Source of the DNA: Protopterus annectens
Taxonomy: Eukaryota; Chordata; Ceratodontiformes; Protopteridae
Direction: 5' to 3'
Assembly (NCBI RefSeq): GCF_019279795.1
Contig: NC_056748.1
Location: 614,952,741-615,016,740 of the forward strand
Length of the DNA: 64,000 nt
Positions 11,701 to 22,410 of this stretch are shown here, piece by piece. The notes under the pieces were generated by a model. It saw only the letters and a program-made list of their open reading frames with translations. It was not told where the DNA came from and did not search any database. The first letter of the stretch is position 1. Every line of letters begins with the position of its first letter. The translations under genes were made by a program, and so were the position numbers.

Positions 11701-11797
11701 TTGGAGTGCCATACTGGTTTATTCCTTGCAGTATATTGGAGACATCATGTGGCTTCATGGGTTATTGACCTTTGCTTGCTGAGCCATTGCTTGAGGC

Positions 11798-12076
11798 ATG
11801 ACATTTCTCAGATCCTTATCTAACCTACTAAAAGGTAGCAAAAACAGACACTACTGGGTGAGAATCAAAGAACACCTTTGTCTTTGGAGTACCATTCTGG
11901 TCAATTACAATGGGGTCATGTTTTGGCAAGGTCTGTGGGTTTCCTCCATTGAGATGCAGCTTTTCACTGATACAGCAGCAAACATAGGCATTGGCTATTT
12001 CCAAGGAATTTGGTTTTCAGTAATAAGGCCTGCTTCCTGGCCTAAGGACAGAAAAACAGACATCATCTTCTTATAA
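11798..12076 (+). pseudogene. RNase H domain of YR retroelement
   Basis: Open for 92 codons. The segment SIEMQLFTDTAANIGIGYF corresponds to the first catalytic block of this RNase H group (LQLFTDASGSLGFGAYFQG in relatives): the Asp of TD is kept. GIWFSVIRPASWP follows, as in relatives (W...WP). After 12076 the frame breaks. A shifted continuation at 12275-12340 reads KNNGTADSLSNF, matching the NAIADALSRF block that ends the RNase H/start of the recombinase part. Confidence 0.75.
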
Positions 12077-12569
12077 GTTTTCCCATATGACTAGCCACTT
12101 TAATTTGGAAAGAACATTTATGAAACAGGAGAGATTCATTTTACTCTGACAACCTGACAGTAGTTCATGCTCTTAACAAGAGGTTGTCCAAGTCTAGGTG
12201 GGTTGACTCTGTGATCAGAATGTTAGTTCTCTTAAGTTAACAGATCAATTTGAGCTTCTTTGGCCACCACATGCCAAGAAAAAAATAATGGCACAGCTGA
12301 CAGCCTTTCCAATTTTCCAGGTTTCACCAGCTGGCTCCAGATGCCACTCTGTCTGGAACACCCATTTCTCCAAAAGTCTGGCTCATTGACTAAAGAGTAG
12401 TGATGTCTCTTATCCAGATCTTGGGCTTCCAATACCAGGAGGGCAAAATTCTCCTCCTTGCATGCCTTTAGCCTCTTTCATAGAAAATTACCTCAACCCT
12501 TCAGATGCTGAGATCTCCCTTTATTACTGAATTTTTTACAGATAGATGTTTGCTGAATGATGCTGATAG

Positions 12570-13215
12570 CATTACATGCATTCACCTAACAGCTTTAGGA
12601 TGGTTGGCCCAGTTTTCTGGAGCCCTGACTTTTCCAGTCATTGGATCATCAGTAGGATGCTGAAGGATTGGAACAACTTCAAATGTGTTGTTCAGAATCC
12701 CAGGAACCCATTGGCCATCACCTTCTGGGAGACATCATTATGGGTCTATAGTATCTGGCTGATGACATTTACTCATTCATCCTCTGGGCTACCTTGTTTA
12801 CCTGAATGTATGCATGTGCCTTCAAAGCCAGTGAGTTGTTTTATTCTTTGCAGTGGGAAGATTTATTTCTGGCAATGAGCTAGTTTTATATGGCTATGGA
12901 AGTCTAAAATAGATCTGGCAAAAGGCACAAAATCTGTTTGGTTAATGCCAGGTATCCTGTTATTTGCACAGTCCATTGGGCCACCTCCCTGCACAGGCTG
13001 GCACTTGATATTCCATCCTCCAACCTTGTTTTCAGTTTTAAGTCTGGAGGTCTTATTATTTTGGCAGAAGTGAACTCAACCCTGAAGAAAGTCTTCACAT
13101 ACCAAGGTACCCCCCAGGAATATTCCACCCACTCATTTTGCATAGGGCAAACCTTGGACTTAGCAGAGGAAGAGCATTTGGTTAAAGTCCTAAAGAGGAT
13201 GGGGAGGTGGTAATC
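12570..13215 (+). pseudogene. Tyrosine recombinase of YR retroelement
   Basis: Fragments of the recombinase are spread over shifted frames. The best block is in 12938-13213, which ends STHSFCIGQTLDLAEEEHLV then KRMGRW. In relatives this is SSHSFRIGAATxAA...IKRIGRW, the box-II region with catalytic His and Arg. Here the Arg codon is read as Cys (HSFC), and a stop follows RMGRW before the catalytic Tyr. The enzyme would be inactive. Confidence 0.72.
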
Positions 13216-13264
13216 TCATACCTATCTCTTTAACTTTAGGCAGTAACCTTGTCATTTACTTTTC

Positions 13265-13830
13265 AGGGAAAAGGTTCTTTGGATTTTGGGGCACTCCTTT
13301 GTCCAAAAAGTGGCTTGTCAAGCACCTACCTGTCCATCAAGACACACTGGGGATTTTGATTAGGTCTTTTAAATAACTTGTTGGCTCAGTTTTCCAGGCT
13401 GGTCTTGGTTCCAGCTTTGGGACACCAGGCATCAGTTAACAGTGAATTCAGGCCTGACAACTGCTTTGATCATACACATTGGAGGTAACAACTTATCCAC
13501 AGTTCCAAAGAAAATTTTAGTAGCTAGAATTCTGCCTGACCTCCACAGGTTGTGTATCCTTCATCTAGACTTTGTGATTTGCCATTCTTTCCAGGTTACA
13601 TTGGACGGGTGCAATTAGAGGTTGAGTCGTGGAAATGTCCAGGTGCTTCATCGACCATAGCGTGCTTTGGGCAGCCCTGAAAATTGGCTATAAATTTATT
13701 GAGCACAGTCACCTGGATAAATTGGACAAAGACTTTTTTGATGTTATTGTATCCACTTGAAAGTATTAAGGCTTGACTTGTACTCCTTGCAGTTAAGTGA
13801 GCATTTTAATGCACTCCAGGAATGTGCAAC
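13265..13830 (+). pseudogene. SGNH-hydrolase-like C-terminal domain of YR retroelement
   Basis: In shifted frames the plus strand reads WILGHSFVQK at about 13290 (the GHS block of SGNH-type hydrolases) and ALIIHIGGNNLSTVPKKIL at about 13455-13515 (the GxN block; HLGGNDL in relatives). These two blocks mark the esterase-like domain at the 3' end of many vertebrate YR elements. Frameshifts prevent a continuous protein. Confidence 0.68.
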
Positions 13831-13914
13831 AATTAGATTGCTTTAGCTGTTTTACTTACCTTGAGCTATTGGGTATTTGGAGACTTGGCTATGTAGGAAC
13901 TGCCATTGTAGGCC

Positions 13915-14295
13915 TGCTAGTGGGTGGTTGCCTTGCATCCTAACACCCCTGTGTTTCCCAGTTATACTTCAGTGGCTTCTTGATGGTCTACAGGTCAGGA
14001 TGACCTTTGAGTTTTGATGCAGCCAATTTGTGCAGGGGTTGAGAGTTAACCAGTGAGTTCTTGGTTTTACGACTTGTCCAAGGGGGGCCTGAAGTTAAGC
14101 ACCTGGATTACAACTAATAGTCAAAACAGGCCTTGTAACTTAACCAGCTGGATCAGTACTGCATGTTCATAACTAATTATTCTTCTTGTTTTCATGATTG
14201 ATTGTTGGACACTATTAGTTTGGTTGATTTTCTTATGAATAAACTGGTGGCAAAGTCATCACTAGTGTCATCACTAACTCAGCTCTAGTGGACAA
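13915..14295 (+). repeat. YR-element terminal repeat, copy B1
   Basis: Begins GTGGTTGCCTTG and ends near CAAAGTCATCACTAGTGTCATC. It is similar along its length to 17640-18010, including shared blocks GTTCTTGGTTTTA, GACTTGTCCAAGGGG and TTTTCATGATTG. Spacing and order suit a Ngaro split direct repeat separated by the inserted PLE. Confidence 0.75.
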
Positions 14296-14396
14296 ACATG
14301 GCTTTCCTATAAAACAAATAAACAAAAAAAAAAAAAAAAAAAACAAGCATAGACCATGTCATTAACAGGTCTGCAGAGATAAAAAAGAAAAAGATC

Positions 14397-14744
14397 ATGA
14401 GGGATGTGACTGATTACTCCAAAGGGATAGCTTATCCTATCCCAAATAATAATGGAACAAAAATGGATTTTCATGTGAATATTAATGCTGCTATGGTAAC
14501 TGATGGGCGGGAACGCCCACAAGATGACGTCTTACAACAAAGTGACGAGGAAGAACATGGCCAGGTGCCTTTTCCAAGGCATAGTGAGAGAATTCACTCT
14601 AACCAGCAGAATAATCAAAACGAATATGGGGAAGCAGATTCCAGCCAGGACTTTTACAGGGACAGGTTTTATGGAAACCAGCGCCAACCACAGAACAAGA
14701 ACCAGAAACAGAAGAACAAGAACCAGAATTGCAGAAAGAGGTAA
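14397..14744 (+). CDS. N-terminal ORF of PLE-1
   Basis: 115 codons, hydrophilic and rich in Gln, Asn, Lys and Arg, with a repetitive basic end (KNQKQKNKNQNCRKR). No domain is recognised. It overlaps the start of the RT-bearing frame at 14729, so it may be the N-terminal extension of the same protein separated by a frameshift, or a separate leader ORF. I cannot tell which. Confidence 0.45.
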   Translation: MRDVTDYSKGIAYPIPNNNGTKMDFHVNINAAMVTDGRERPQDDVLQQSDEEEHGQVPFPRHSERIHSNQQNNQNEYGEADSSQDFYRDRFYGNQRQPQNKNQKQKNKNQNCRKR

Positions 14745-16045
14745 ATGACATCAGTTATGAGATAGTAACTAATTCAGCAGGCGATTTTAACTTTTTTTCT
14801 GTGTGTATTAGCACAGAGATGGTGAACACATTGGCAAGGGGGCTTACATTTGTTCCTGATTGTAGAGCAAATTTGGCTAAAACAATTATTGACTTAAAGT
14901 TGTACATTCGAAAAATGAATCTAGCAGTGTTGTTTGCAAATAATAGTCCATTAGACAACAGCTTAAGAGTTTCTAGTATATATAATCCGCCAATACATGA
15001 AACTCTAATGGCTTTTGAACGCATATGTAAAATGGACATTAGAGCAGTTTTGAGTAAGAAACATGTGCATAATTTTAACATGTCAGAGGAAGAATTTGAC
15101 TTTCTCAAGCTGTTGAAGGCATGTAAAGTAAGGATTATGAAGCCAGATAAAGGCGGTGGACTTATTCTATTGGTATAGTCGTCTTCATCCATAAAAATGT
15201 CTAATATGCTACAACATGATAAATATGTTAGAGTCAGCATTAATGAAGTAAATATCACATATAAAAGTGTAAAAGATGTTTTCAAGGACCTTCTGTTGGA
15301 AAATAGCATAGATATAAGTACATATCATTACTTAACGATGCCAGCACCACTAACACCCATACTGTTTGGTTCTCCTAAAATACATAAAGATTTGGCTAAT
15401 CCACCTTTTAGGCCAATAGTAGACGGTAGGAAATCCATAACGTACGCATGTGCAAAATTAATAGATAGCAAACTTAAGCCCATTATTAATAATGAACCAC
15501 AGATCTGTAAAGATTTGTGGGATTTTTTGAAAAACATTAATAGTCTAGAATTTAATAATGACTTTAATTTTCTAACTGTGGATATAGTGGATTTATACAC
15601 TGTTATACCTCAAAAGACAGGCTTAGAATGGGTAAGGGAATTGCTTATTCTTTACAAAATAGAGCATGAGGAAATTAATTTAATTGTAACTCTGCTTGAT
15701 CTGGTATTGTATAATAACTTTATGTTATTTGACAAACAGCTCTACCTGCAAAATGCAGGTGTAGCGATGGGGTCCCCTTGTGGGGGTACCTTCGCTAACT
15801 GTGTAATGGCTTTCTGGGAAAGGCAGTATTTATTTAACAACATTATGTTCAAAGAGAATGTAGCCTGGTACACTAGATACCAGGATGACCTGTTCTGTAT
15901 ATGGAAAGGTACAAAGGATTCTGCAGTTGAATTTATAGCAGATATTTCAAAACAAATGCAGTTTCTTAGATTTACATACCAATTTGAATATGCTTCTATT
16001 AACTTTCTGGATGTAAGGTTAACCAAGGACAGAATATTGAAATGA
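14729..16045 (+). pseudogene. PLE-1 reverse transcriptase
   Basis: Two long open stretches (14729-15178 and 15197-16045) encode a PLE RT. Seen in order: KPDKGGGLILL (N-terminal fingers block), SPKIHKDLANPPFRPIVDG (the PKIHK...PIV signature), LTVDIVDLYTVIP (palm motif A, catalytic Asp), GVAMGSPCGGTFAN (motif B) and TRYQDDLFCIW (motif C, both Asp present), then INFLDVRL. A TAG follows KGGGLILLV and the frame changes; a TGA ends the second part. The RT catalytic triad is intact, so decay is moderate. Confidence 0.9.
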
Positions 16046-16165
16046 TACAAGACAACCATATTTAGTAAGCCCACTTACTCTAATGCATTTTTACATTTTA
16101 GCAGTAATCATCCCTACCACCAAAAAAGAGCACTGGTAAAAGGCCAACTGGTAAGAGCATCCAGG

Positions 16166-16930
16166 ATGGTCTCTTTGGATGAAGACTTTATACTTGAATG
16201 CATTAATTTGAAGGGTATGTTTATTAAAAGGGGCTATCATATGGTGCTTTTTGAACAGATTTTTGAAGAGGTACTAACAAAAAGAAATAATGGACATTTT
16301 AAACCCATTTTATGTAAAGGATTCCTAGAGCAAAGGGATGTACCTGAGGAGGATGGGCATGTTGAGCTTGGTTATCAGGAGAATAAGATAAGCTATATAA
16401 CTAATTTCTCCATAGATGCAAATGCAATTAAACATATTTTGAGCAAGAATTGGGCATTATTACTAGAAGACTACAATATCAGGAAAAGGGTAGGCAATAG
16501 CCCACATGTAATGTATAGGAGAGGCCTTCATTTGAAAGCCTTATTAGAATGCAAAAATAAGAATAACAGTATACACACTAGTTGGGTTATGAATAAATGT
16601 GGGAGGTGCCAACAATGCCAGCACATTCTGACAGGTAGTAGGTTTACCATAAAAGAAAAAGAATAAATATAACTGTGACACAGCAGGTGTAGTATATATT
16701 GCAATATGCCAGCTGTGTCCCAGTTATTATGTTGGTAAAACAGAGAGAGCTTTTAAGCAAATAATATATGAACATCAGTACCATATTAATAAAGGGACCA
16801 CTACAAATGCTTTAGCTAGGCACATACTGGAATATTCATCACATAAATTTAAGTATGTTATTGCAGAATGTGTTTGTAAAGATATTAGAGGAGGCCCTTG
16901 GCAATTAATATTGGAAGAAAGATAGCTTAT
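16166..16930 (+). pseudogene. PLE-1 linker and GIY-YIG endonuclease
   Basis: The frame 16166-16666 continues the RT-EN connector and includes a Cys cluster, CGRCQQCQ, at its end. After a stop, 16680-16900 reads in a shifted frame VVYIAICQLCPSYYVGKTER, the GIY-YIG start with the YVGKT block, then ALARHILEYSSHKFKY. This matches the endonuclease of Neptune/Penelope-type PLEs, which nicks DNA to prime reverse transcription. Confidence 0.85.
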
Positions 16931-17414
16931 ATAGCAAATCAATACCAATGCATACATGTACCCAGGGCATAATGAATATAGTTCTATTAAATGCATTGTA
17001 AAATTAAAAGCTTTAGACAGTTGAAGGATATTGTATAGCAGATACCAACATTTAAACTATAGTTTTTAAAAGGTTAATAGTTATTCATTTGTTGGTATGA
17101 ATTATGGGTTGCTTGAAAGGTCAAGTCTTATAGAATTTTATTTATTTTGCAAATGTATACTATGGAATGATGCATTTTATCTGCAAAATATTTTTATGAC
17201 AAAAATAGTGATGTTTTTTAACTTTAATGTATTATAGTTGTTATTCAGTTTCTTAGGAAAAAAGTTGAATAGGTTTAATATGAATATTAATATTAAGTAT
17301 AGTATGGCTTGTATTTATAGTGATGTATGTCTTTAAATAATTGCTACCAATTTTATAAGTAATTAATGGGATTATGAATGTATTTAAGTACTGGATTCTG
17401 GGATTGTATTTTGT

Positions 17415-17447
17415 CCGAAGAAGTGCAGGCATCGGACTTGCACAAAA
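17415..17447 (+). ncRNA. Hammerhead-like remnant in PLE-1 tail
   Basis: CCGAAGA, an extra A, a 5-bp stem (GUGCA with UGCAC), then AAAA in place of GAAA and AUGCUUAC. It aligns with the tails at 5989-6028 and 28912-28944. The first core base and the G of GAAA are changed, so it is probably inactive. Confidence 0.4.
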
Positions 17448-17514
17448 ATGCTTACAATTAAACGTGTGTTGGGATTTACAGCAAGCTGTCTGTTTCTTAC
17501 CAAGCATGGCTTAC

Positions 17515-18140
17515 TTGTAAGTGGGTTTGTTTATGAATGAGACATCGGTGGGTGGAGTCTTGTATTCTTAGATCAGCCTGCTGCTGCTTCAAGCCAAATC
17601 ATTCCAGTGTCTGGCTTCAGTGAATCCTCCCTTCCCTCATAGGTGGTTGCCTTGTGGCTTAACCCCCTTGTGTGCCTAATTATACTTCAGCAACCTCTTG
17701 ATAGATTGACAGGTTGGGATTACCTATGAGTTTTTGTACAGGCAGTTTATGAATGGGTTGAGAGTAAACCCTTAAGTTCTTGGTTTTATGACTTGTCCAA
17801 GGGGACTATAGTTATGCACCCAGACTACAACTGATAGAAGGAACAGGCTTAACAACCCCAGATGACTGATGTAGGTACTAAATATTTAGGACAACGCAAT
17901 CTTTAGGTTTTCATGATTGCTTCATGGGTACTGTTAATTTTGTTGATTTTACAATGAATAAAATGGGTGCAAAGTCATCATTGGTGTCATCAACTCCTGT
18001 GGCATCAATATCTTGGACTGTATATCTTTATAAACATCAGAAACATTGCATATGCTTCAGATGGTTTCAGGTACATTCAAAGCATGTGAGAGCTACAAAA
18101 GTCAATGAAGTAGCACCACTTAAACAGGAGCTGACATGAA
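17515..18140 (+). repeat. YR-element terminal repeats, copies A2 and B2
   Basis: The part 17640-18010 is the second copy of the 13915-14295 repeat. The preceding 17515-17635 may be the A-type repeat of a split-direct-repeat terminus, but the matching A1 copy is not in the window because the element is 5'-truncated. Confidence 0.6.
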
Positions 18141-18184
18141 GTCACATAAATGTAAAAAATGGTCTGTTCATCAGTAATGATATA

Positions 18185-21100
18185 ATATTATTTATTTATT
18201 TGCCTTTGTTGCTTGGGATAGTCCTACTGGGTCAAAACAATTACCCTTTTCACAAAAGGCCTGAGGAGAAAAGCTCTAATCTTATACATAATAAGTAGAG
18301 CACTGACAAAATAACATTGTTTTACAATGTATTACAATTATAGTTAGGAAACAGACAGTACTGTAAACAGTCAATAGACAGCAAGAATTATACAATATCT
18401 GATGAATAGTGGTTGATATAATAAACCTATAGTTCAGGATACATTCAGCATGTTTGCAGTGTTTGTTTGAGGGAGCCGACAGCAGTTTATTATGTTTAGG
18501 GTTAGTAAGAGGAGGCAGAGAGGACGTTTCACACATAGAGTTTGAGAAGTCATAACAGAAAATGAGATAAAAGATAAATAGTTAGAACAGGTATATGGGT
18601 GAAGCGAGAGATATGAAGAATGACGGGATGTACTTTTAATCTGTAGTTTGTCACTGTGGAGACCTAGACTGTGTGACTGTAGGGATATTACAGAGTTGAA
18701 GTGAGCAGGGTTAGGGTTAGTGGGGAGGGCATTTGAAAGAATATATGGAGGTAAATGAGTCAAAGGATATAATGCATTAGAGAAGGGATATGGTGAATGT
18801 TAAGAGTTATGTAAGGCAGGGCAGGTGTTATCTTGGTGGTAGGCAAGAAAAGAACAAGGATTGTGGGAGATGTTTGAGCTGGAGCTTGAATGTACAGTAG
18901 ATGATGGTTGTTTAAGCTGGAGGGTCAGGTTGTTCCATAGTCTGTTGATGTGTGAGGAATATATGGAGCTTCCTGTACGAGTTGCAAGAAGGAGCATTTT
19001 GTTTTCAGAGCAGAGAGGTGATTTTAGAGAATATAACTGGAAGACTTTGGCAAATGGTGGGCATTGGTTTGATCTATAAATGAGTTTATGAGCAGGTTAG
19101 TTGTTGGAAAGTTAGGAGGTAAGGAGGTTCTAACCAGGATATTTTTTTTGAAGGACAAGGCAATGATGGGTCTTATAAGGCACGTTACATACAGATTTAA
19201 CAACTTTATTATAGCACTGATCCAGAATGATCATTTGAGAGGTTTGTAGGTTTATCAGCACTGAGGCAACACAGAGGAGATTTGAGAGTAAAAAGGATGC
19301 TATATATCTGCATGAAGGCCTAGTTAGGAAACAGGAGATTCTGGAGAGACTACCTAGTTTTAGGTGTTTTTTCTACTGTTTCTTTTATATGGTAGTAAAA
19401 TTTTAGATTGTTGTCTATAGTAATATCTAACAGTTTTGTATGAAACACCTGTCCTATTTTTGCACTATTAGAGGATGTTATAAGACAATTATTAGTCTGA
19501 CTGGAGAGTTGTTTAGGCTTGAATTTTATGAGCTTTGTTTTTGGATTCAGGAATAATTGTGAGTTGGATAACCATGCTTCAATGGATGTGAGGGATTCTT
19601 CAGTTATGTTTTGTAGTTATTTCAGGTTATTGACTTTGCAGATGAGAGTGGGGTAATCTGCATACTGGATGATGGTGGTATGATTGCTAGCTGTGTGGAT
19701 ATCATTAATGAATATGTCAAAGAGAAGAGGTCCAAGAATGGACCCCTTGGGAACTACAAAAGAGATGGATTGAAAGGTGGAAAATGTGTACTGCCATTTT
19801 ACAGCTTGCCTTTTGGATAGAGAACTATTAAACCAGGTGACAGATGGAGAGCTAAGTCCTACAGAGGTTAGGTTTTATAAGAGTTTAGGATGGGAGCCTG
19901 TATCAAAAGTTTTCAAGAGATCTAGGAATATGGCTGAGATTAAATTGCCTGAGTTATTGTTTTGGTTAATGGTTGAAATAAAATTCAGAAGGGCTGTGGT
20001 AGTGCTATGGTTAGGTTGGAATCCATGCTGTATAAGACAGAGGAGGTTGTTGTTGGTACTATATTTTAACAGGTAGTCTTGTACATAGGGGACAGGATGG
20101 TGATGGGTCTGTAGTTTGTGAATTTGTTGGAGATGCAACCTTTATGCAGTGGGATGATGTAGGGTGTCTTCCAAAGTGTAAGGATATAGCATTCTTTGAT
20201 GGAGTCATTGACTAAGATGGATACAGAATATGCATGAGCATTTGCAGTTATTTTGGTATATTCTACTGGTGGGTTATTTGAAGCTAAAGATATGCGCTTT
20301 AGTTGGCAGGGTAGTTTTTTAATTGTAGTTGTGGGTACTGAATGAAAGGAGAAGGACTGGTTTGAGCTTCTGTAGGGTGTAGTTATATCTGCACTTTGTG
20401 TGTTGGGGTTGGTGCTAGGTAGGGCAGTGTCAGTCTGAATAAAGGAGTAGAACTGTCTGACAAGACTTTCTGAGTTAGAGGTACTGTTGGGTATGGGCTG
20501 GGTGGCTTGGCCTGGATGTGGAAGGCTGTTTACAGGGGACCAAAAAAGTTTAGGATTGTTTTGGTTTGATGTTTGGAGATTTAAAGTAGTATGGTTTCTT
20601 ATCCTATTTGTTATGTTTTTGTTTGATTTGTCTTTTAGGAGCATACAAGTATGAAGTTTTGTTTTTTTCTATTGGATTGTCAAACTTCCCATGCTCTATT
20701 CCTTTCTTTTATTAGTGATTTGGTTAAGGCAGATAGCCATGGGGCTAGTGTGGTCTTGATATGTTTGGTTCTAATGGGGGCAATTGAGTTTAGTACATTT
20801 AGGAAGGTTTTATCAAAAAGGGAGACTGCTTCGTCAAGTAGGAGTAAGAACAAAGTGTCTCATTTGATTGTTTTTAGAGCTGTAATCAGGGTATCACAAT
20901 TACATTTTGAATGGTTTCTACCATCATAATTCTGTTATTGTTTTTGTCCATTTATGTGATTCCTTATCACACAAGTTGAAATGTGATCACTTAAAGTGCC
21001 TGGGAGATGGCCCTTGGAACTCATTTTTTTGGGGGGGTTAGTCAGAATTTAGTCGATAGTCATAGTTGTGATGATTTTTTATTATATCTAGTTGGAAGAG

Positions 21101-22410
21101 AGATACGCTGGCTGAAGCAAAATAGGTTCATAGATTTGTTTAAGTTACTGCTATCTAACATTTGCCAGTTGATGTTAAAATCACAGAGTATAATGGCCTC
21201 CTGTTTTATTCAGTATGAGGCTCATTGAAGGAATTGTTCAGCTGTTGAGATATTGTTTCCTGGTGGTATATAGATGCTATGAGACATATGTTCTCGGTGT
21301 TGTTTAGTTATAGTGAGGATAGGAGTATTTTAGTGTTACTGATATGAGGAGGAATACTTAGATGGGGAGAGATTTCCAGGGTTTTGGTTACACCACCCCT
21401 CTTTCTCTTGTTTATCTAGCCTAAGAATATTATATCCTGCTGGGAGAATTTCTTCATCTTTTATATTTTCTTTTATCCATATTTATGTTACATCTACTAT
21501 TTCTGTTTAATGTGAGTGTATCCCTGCATGGAATTCTGAGACCTTGTTTCTTATACTATGAAGATTTGTGTTGTACAGATGCAGTTTGGTTGTTTTGTTT
21601 ATTTTTGTGGGTTTTGGTGAGAAGGTAGTACTTGAGCTGGTGTGAATGGGTTGAGTTTGATACGTTGGGCCAGGGTTACTATGAATGTCTCCACTGAGAA
21701 CTATATTTTATGATGGGTAAAGCAGGAAAAACATTGAAGTTTATTTTTGGCTTTTAGGTATAGGTTTGGTTTGTGGGCATTTTGTTTCTGGTGCTGTGTG
21801 AACTTCCTAAATATACAAAGATAGGCATAGTTTAATAGGGTTGAGGCTATCTAGAAACAGAAGTTGATTTATTGACATTAATAGGTTGAGTTATGGAAGA
21901 TGATATGTGGTGAATTAAAGGGGTATGATTTAGTGAGTTAAAATAGATTGCAGGGATGAAGGGAAGCAAGACAAATAACTAGATGCGATGAGTGCATGCT
22001 GGAATTTGTTAATAAGACAGTAGTACTAATATGAAATGTGGATGGGAAGAGGTCAGTAGTTGAAAGTGAGGGAAGGTGAAGAAAAAAAATTACAGAGATG
22101 AACAGGTTGCACTGTATGAAGAGAAGAATATGTATTATAGAGGTAGCTATAGGTTAGTAAGTCTGGAGTGGTGTGGGGATTGGTGGGGAAGAGTGAGTTG
22201 GATAATTAATTGACTGTGGATATGTATTCTGACAGTGGGACAGTTGTGATTGGCTACCGGTAGGGTGGGAGGAGTTAGAGCAAGTATAAATGTTGAGACA
22301 GAGGGGGGTGGGAACTGAGCATAGAGTAGGGGAGCAGAGTCAGCCTGAATGTAATGAAGATCAATGGAGTGTCCTCCCCACAAGAGAGGGTGAGTACCTA
22401 CAGACACAAT
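18185..22410 (-). mobile_element. L2-like LINE, decayed but nearly full-length
   Basis: Read on the minus strand from about 22400 to 18185. An endonuclease region lies around 21600-20950 with IRNKVSEFHA, DEEILPAGYNI and CDFNINWQ. The reverse transcriptase runs about 20640-19500. A decayed C-terminal part follows to about 18440. The 3' tail ends in AAATAAATAAATA at 18187. Stops and frameshifts are frequent. The tail resembles that of the plus-strand L2 piece at 9482-10760. The upstream boundary near 22410 is an estimate. Confidence 0.8.
19500..20644 (-). pseudogene. L2-like reverse transcriptase
   Basis: The segment 20644-20066 includes WKTPYIIPLHKG and NYRPITILSPMYK, the fingers block of L2/CR1 RTs. 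The segment 20138-19875 includes IQHGFQPNHSTTTALLNF and AIFLDLLKTFDTGSHPKLL (motif A; relatives have DLSKAFDTVSH). Further downstream [19 protein letters not shown] is motif [13 protein letters not shown] is motif C, where the second Asp of YADD is read as Tyr. The enzyme is dead. Confidence 0.85.

Larger units (their letters stand above)
11700..14295 (+). mobile_element. Ngaro-like tyrosine-recombinase retroelement, 5'-truncated
   Basis: The plus strand shows, in order and with many stops, the end of an RT thumb/connection (LHGLLTFAC.AIA, compare NFACRVIAPGRAFL in relatives), RNase H, tyrosine recombinase, an SGNH-hydrolase-like domain, then a ~370-bp non-coding repeat that recurs at 17640-18010. 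This domain order is typical of vertebrate Ngaro/DIRS-group elements. Split direct repeats in the non-coding end are also a Ngaro trait. gag and most of the RT are missing. A PLE is inserted in the terminal repeats (14306-17500). All frames are broken. Confidence 0.75.
14306..17500 (+). mobile_element. Penelope-like element PLE-1 with GIY-YIG endonuclease
   Basis: A near-complete PLE on the plus strand. It has a charged N-terminal region, a reverse transcriptase with all three palm motifs, a Cys-rich linker and a C-terminal GIY-YIG endonuclease, then an untranslated tail with a hammerhead-like motif. It is flanked by similar 12-14 bp words, CAAACATGGCTTTC (14293-14306) and CAAGCATGGCTTAC (17501-17514), a plausible diverged target duplication. 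A 19-A run lies at 14325-14343. It sits between the terminal repeats of a Ngaro-like element. Stops at about 15176 and 16042 and frameshifts make it inactive. Confidence 0.88.
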
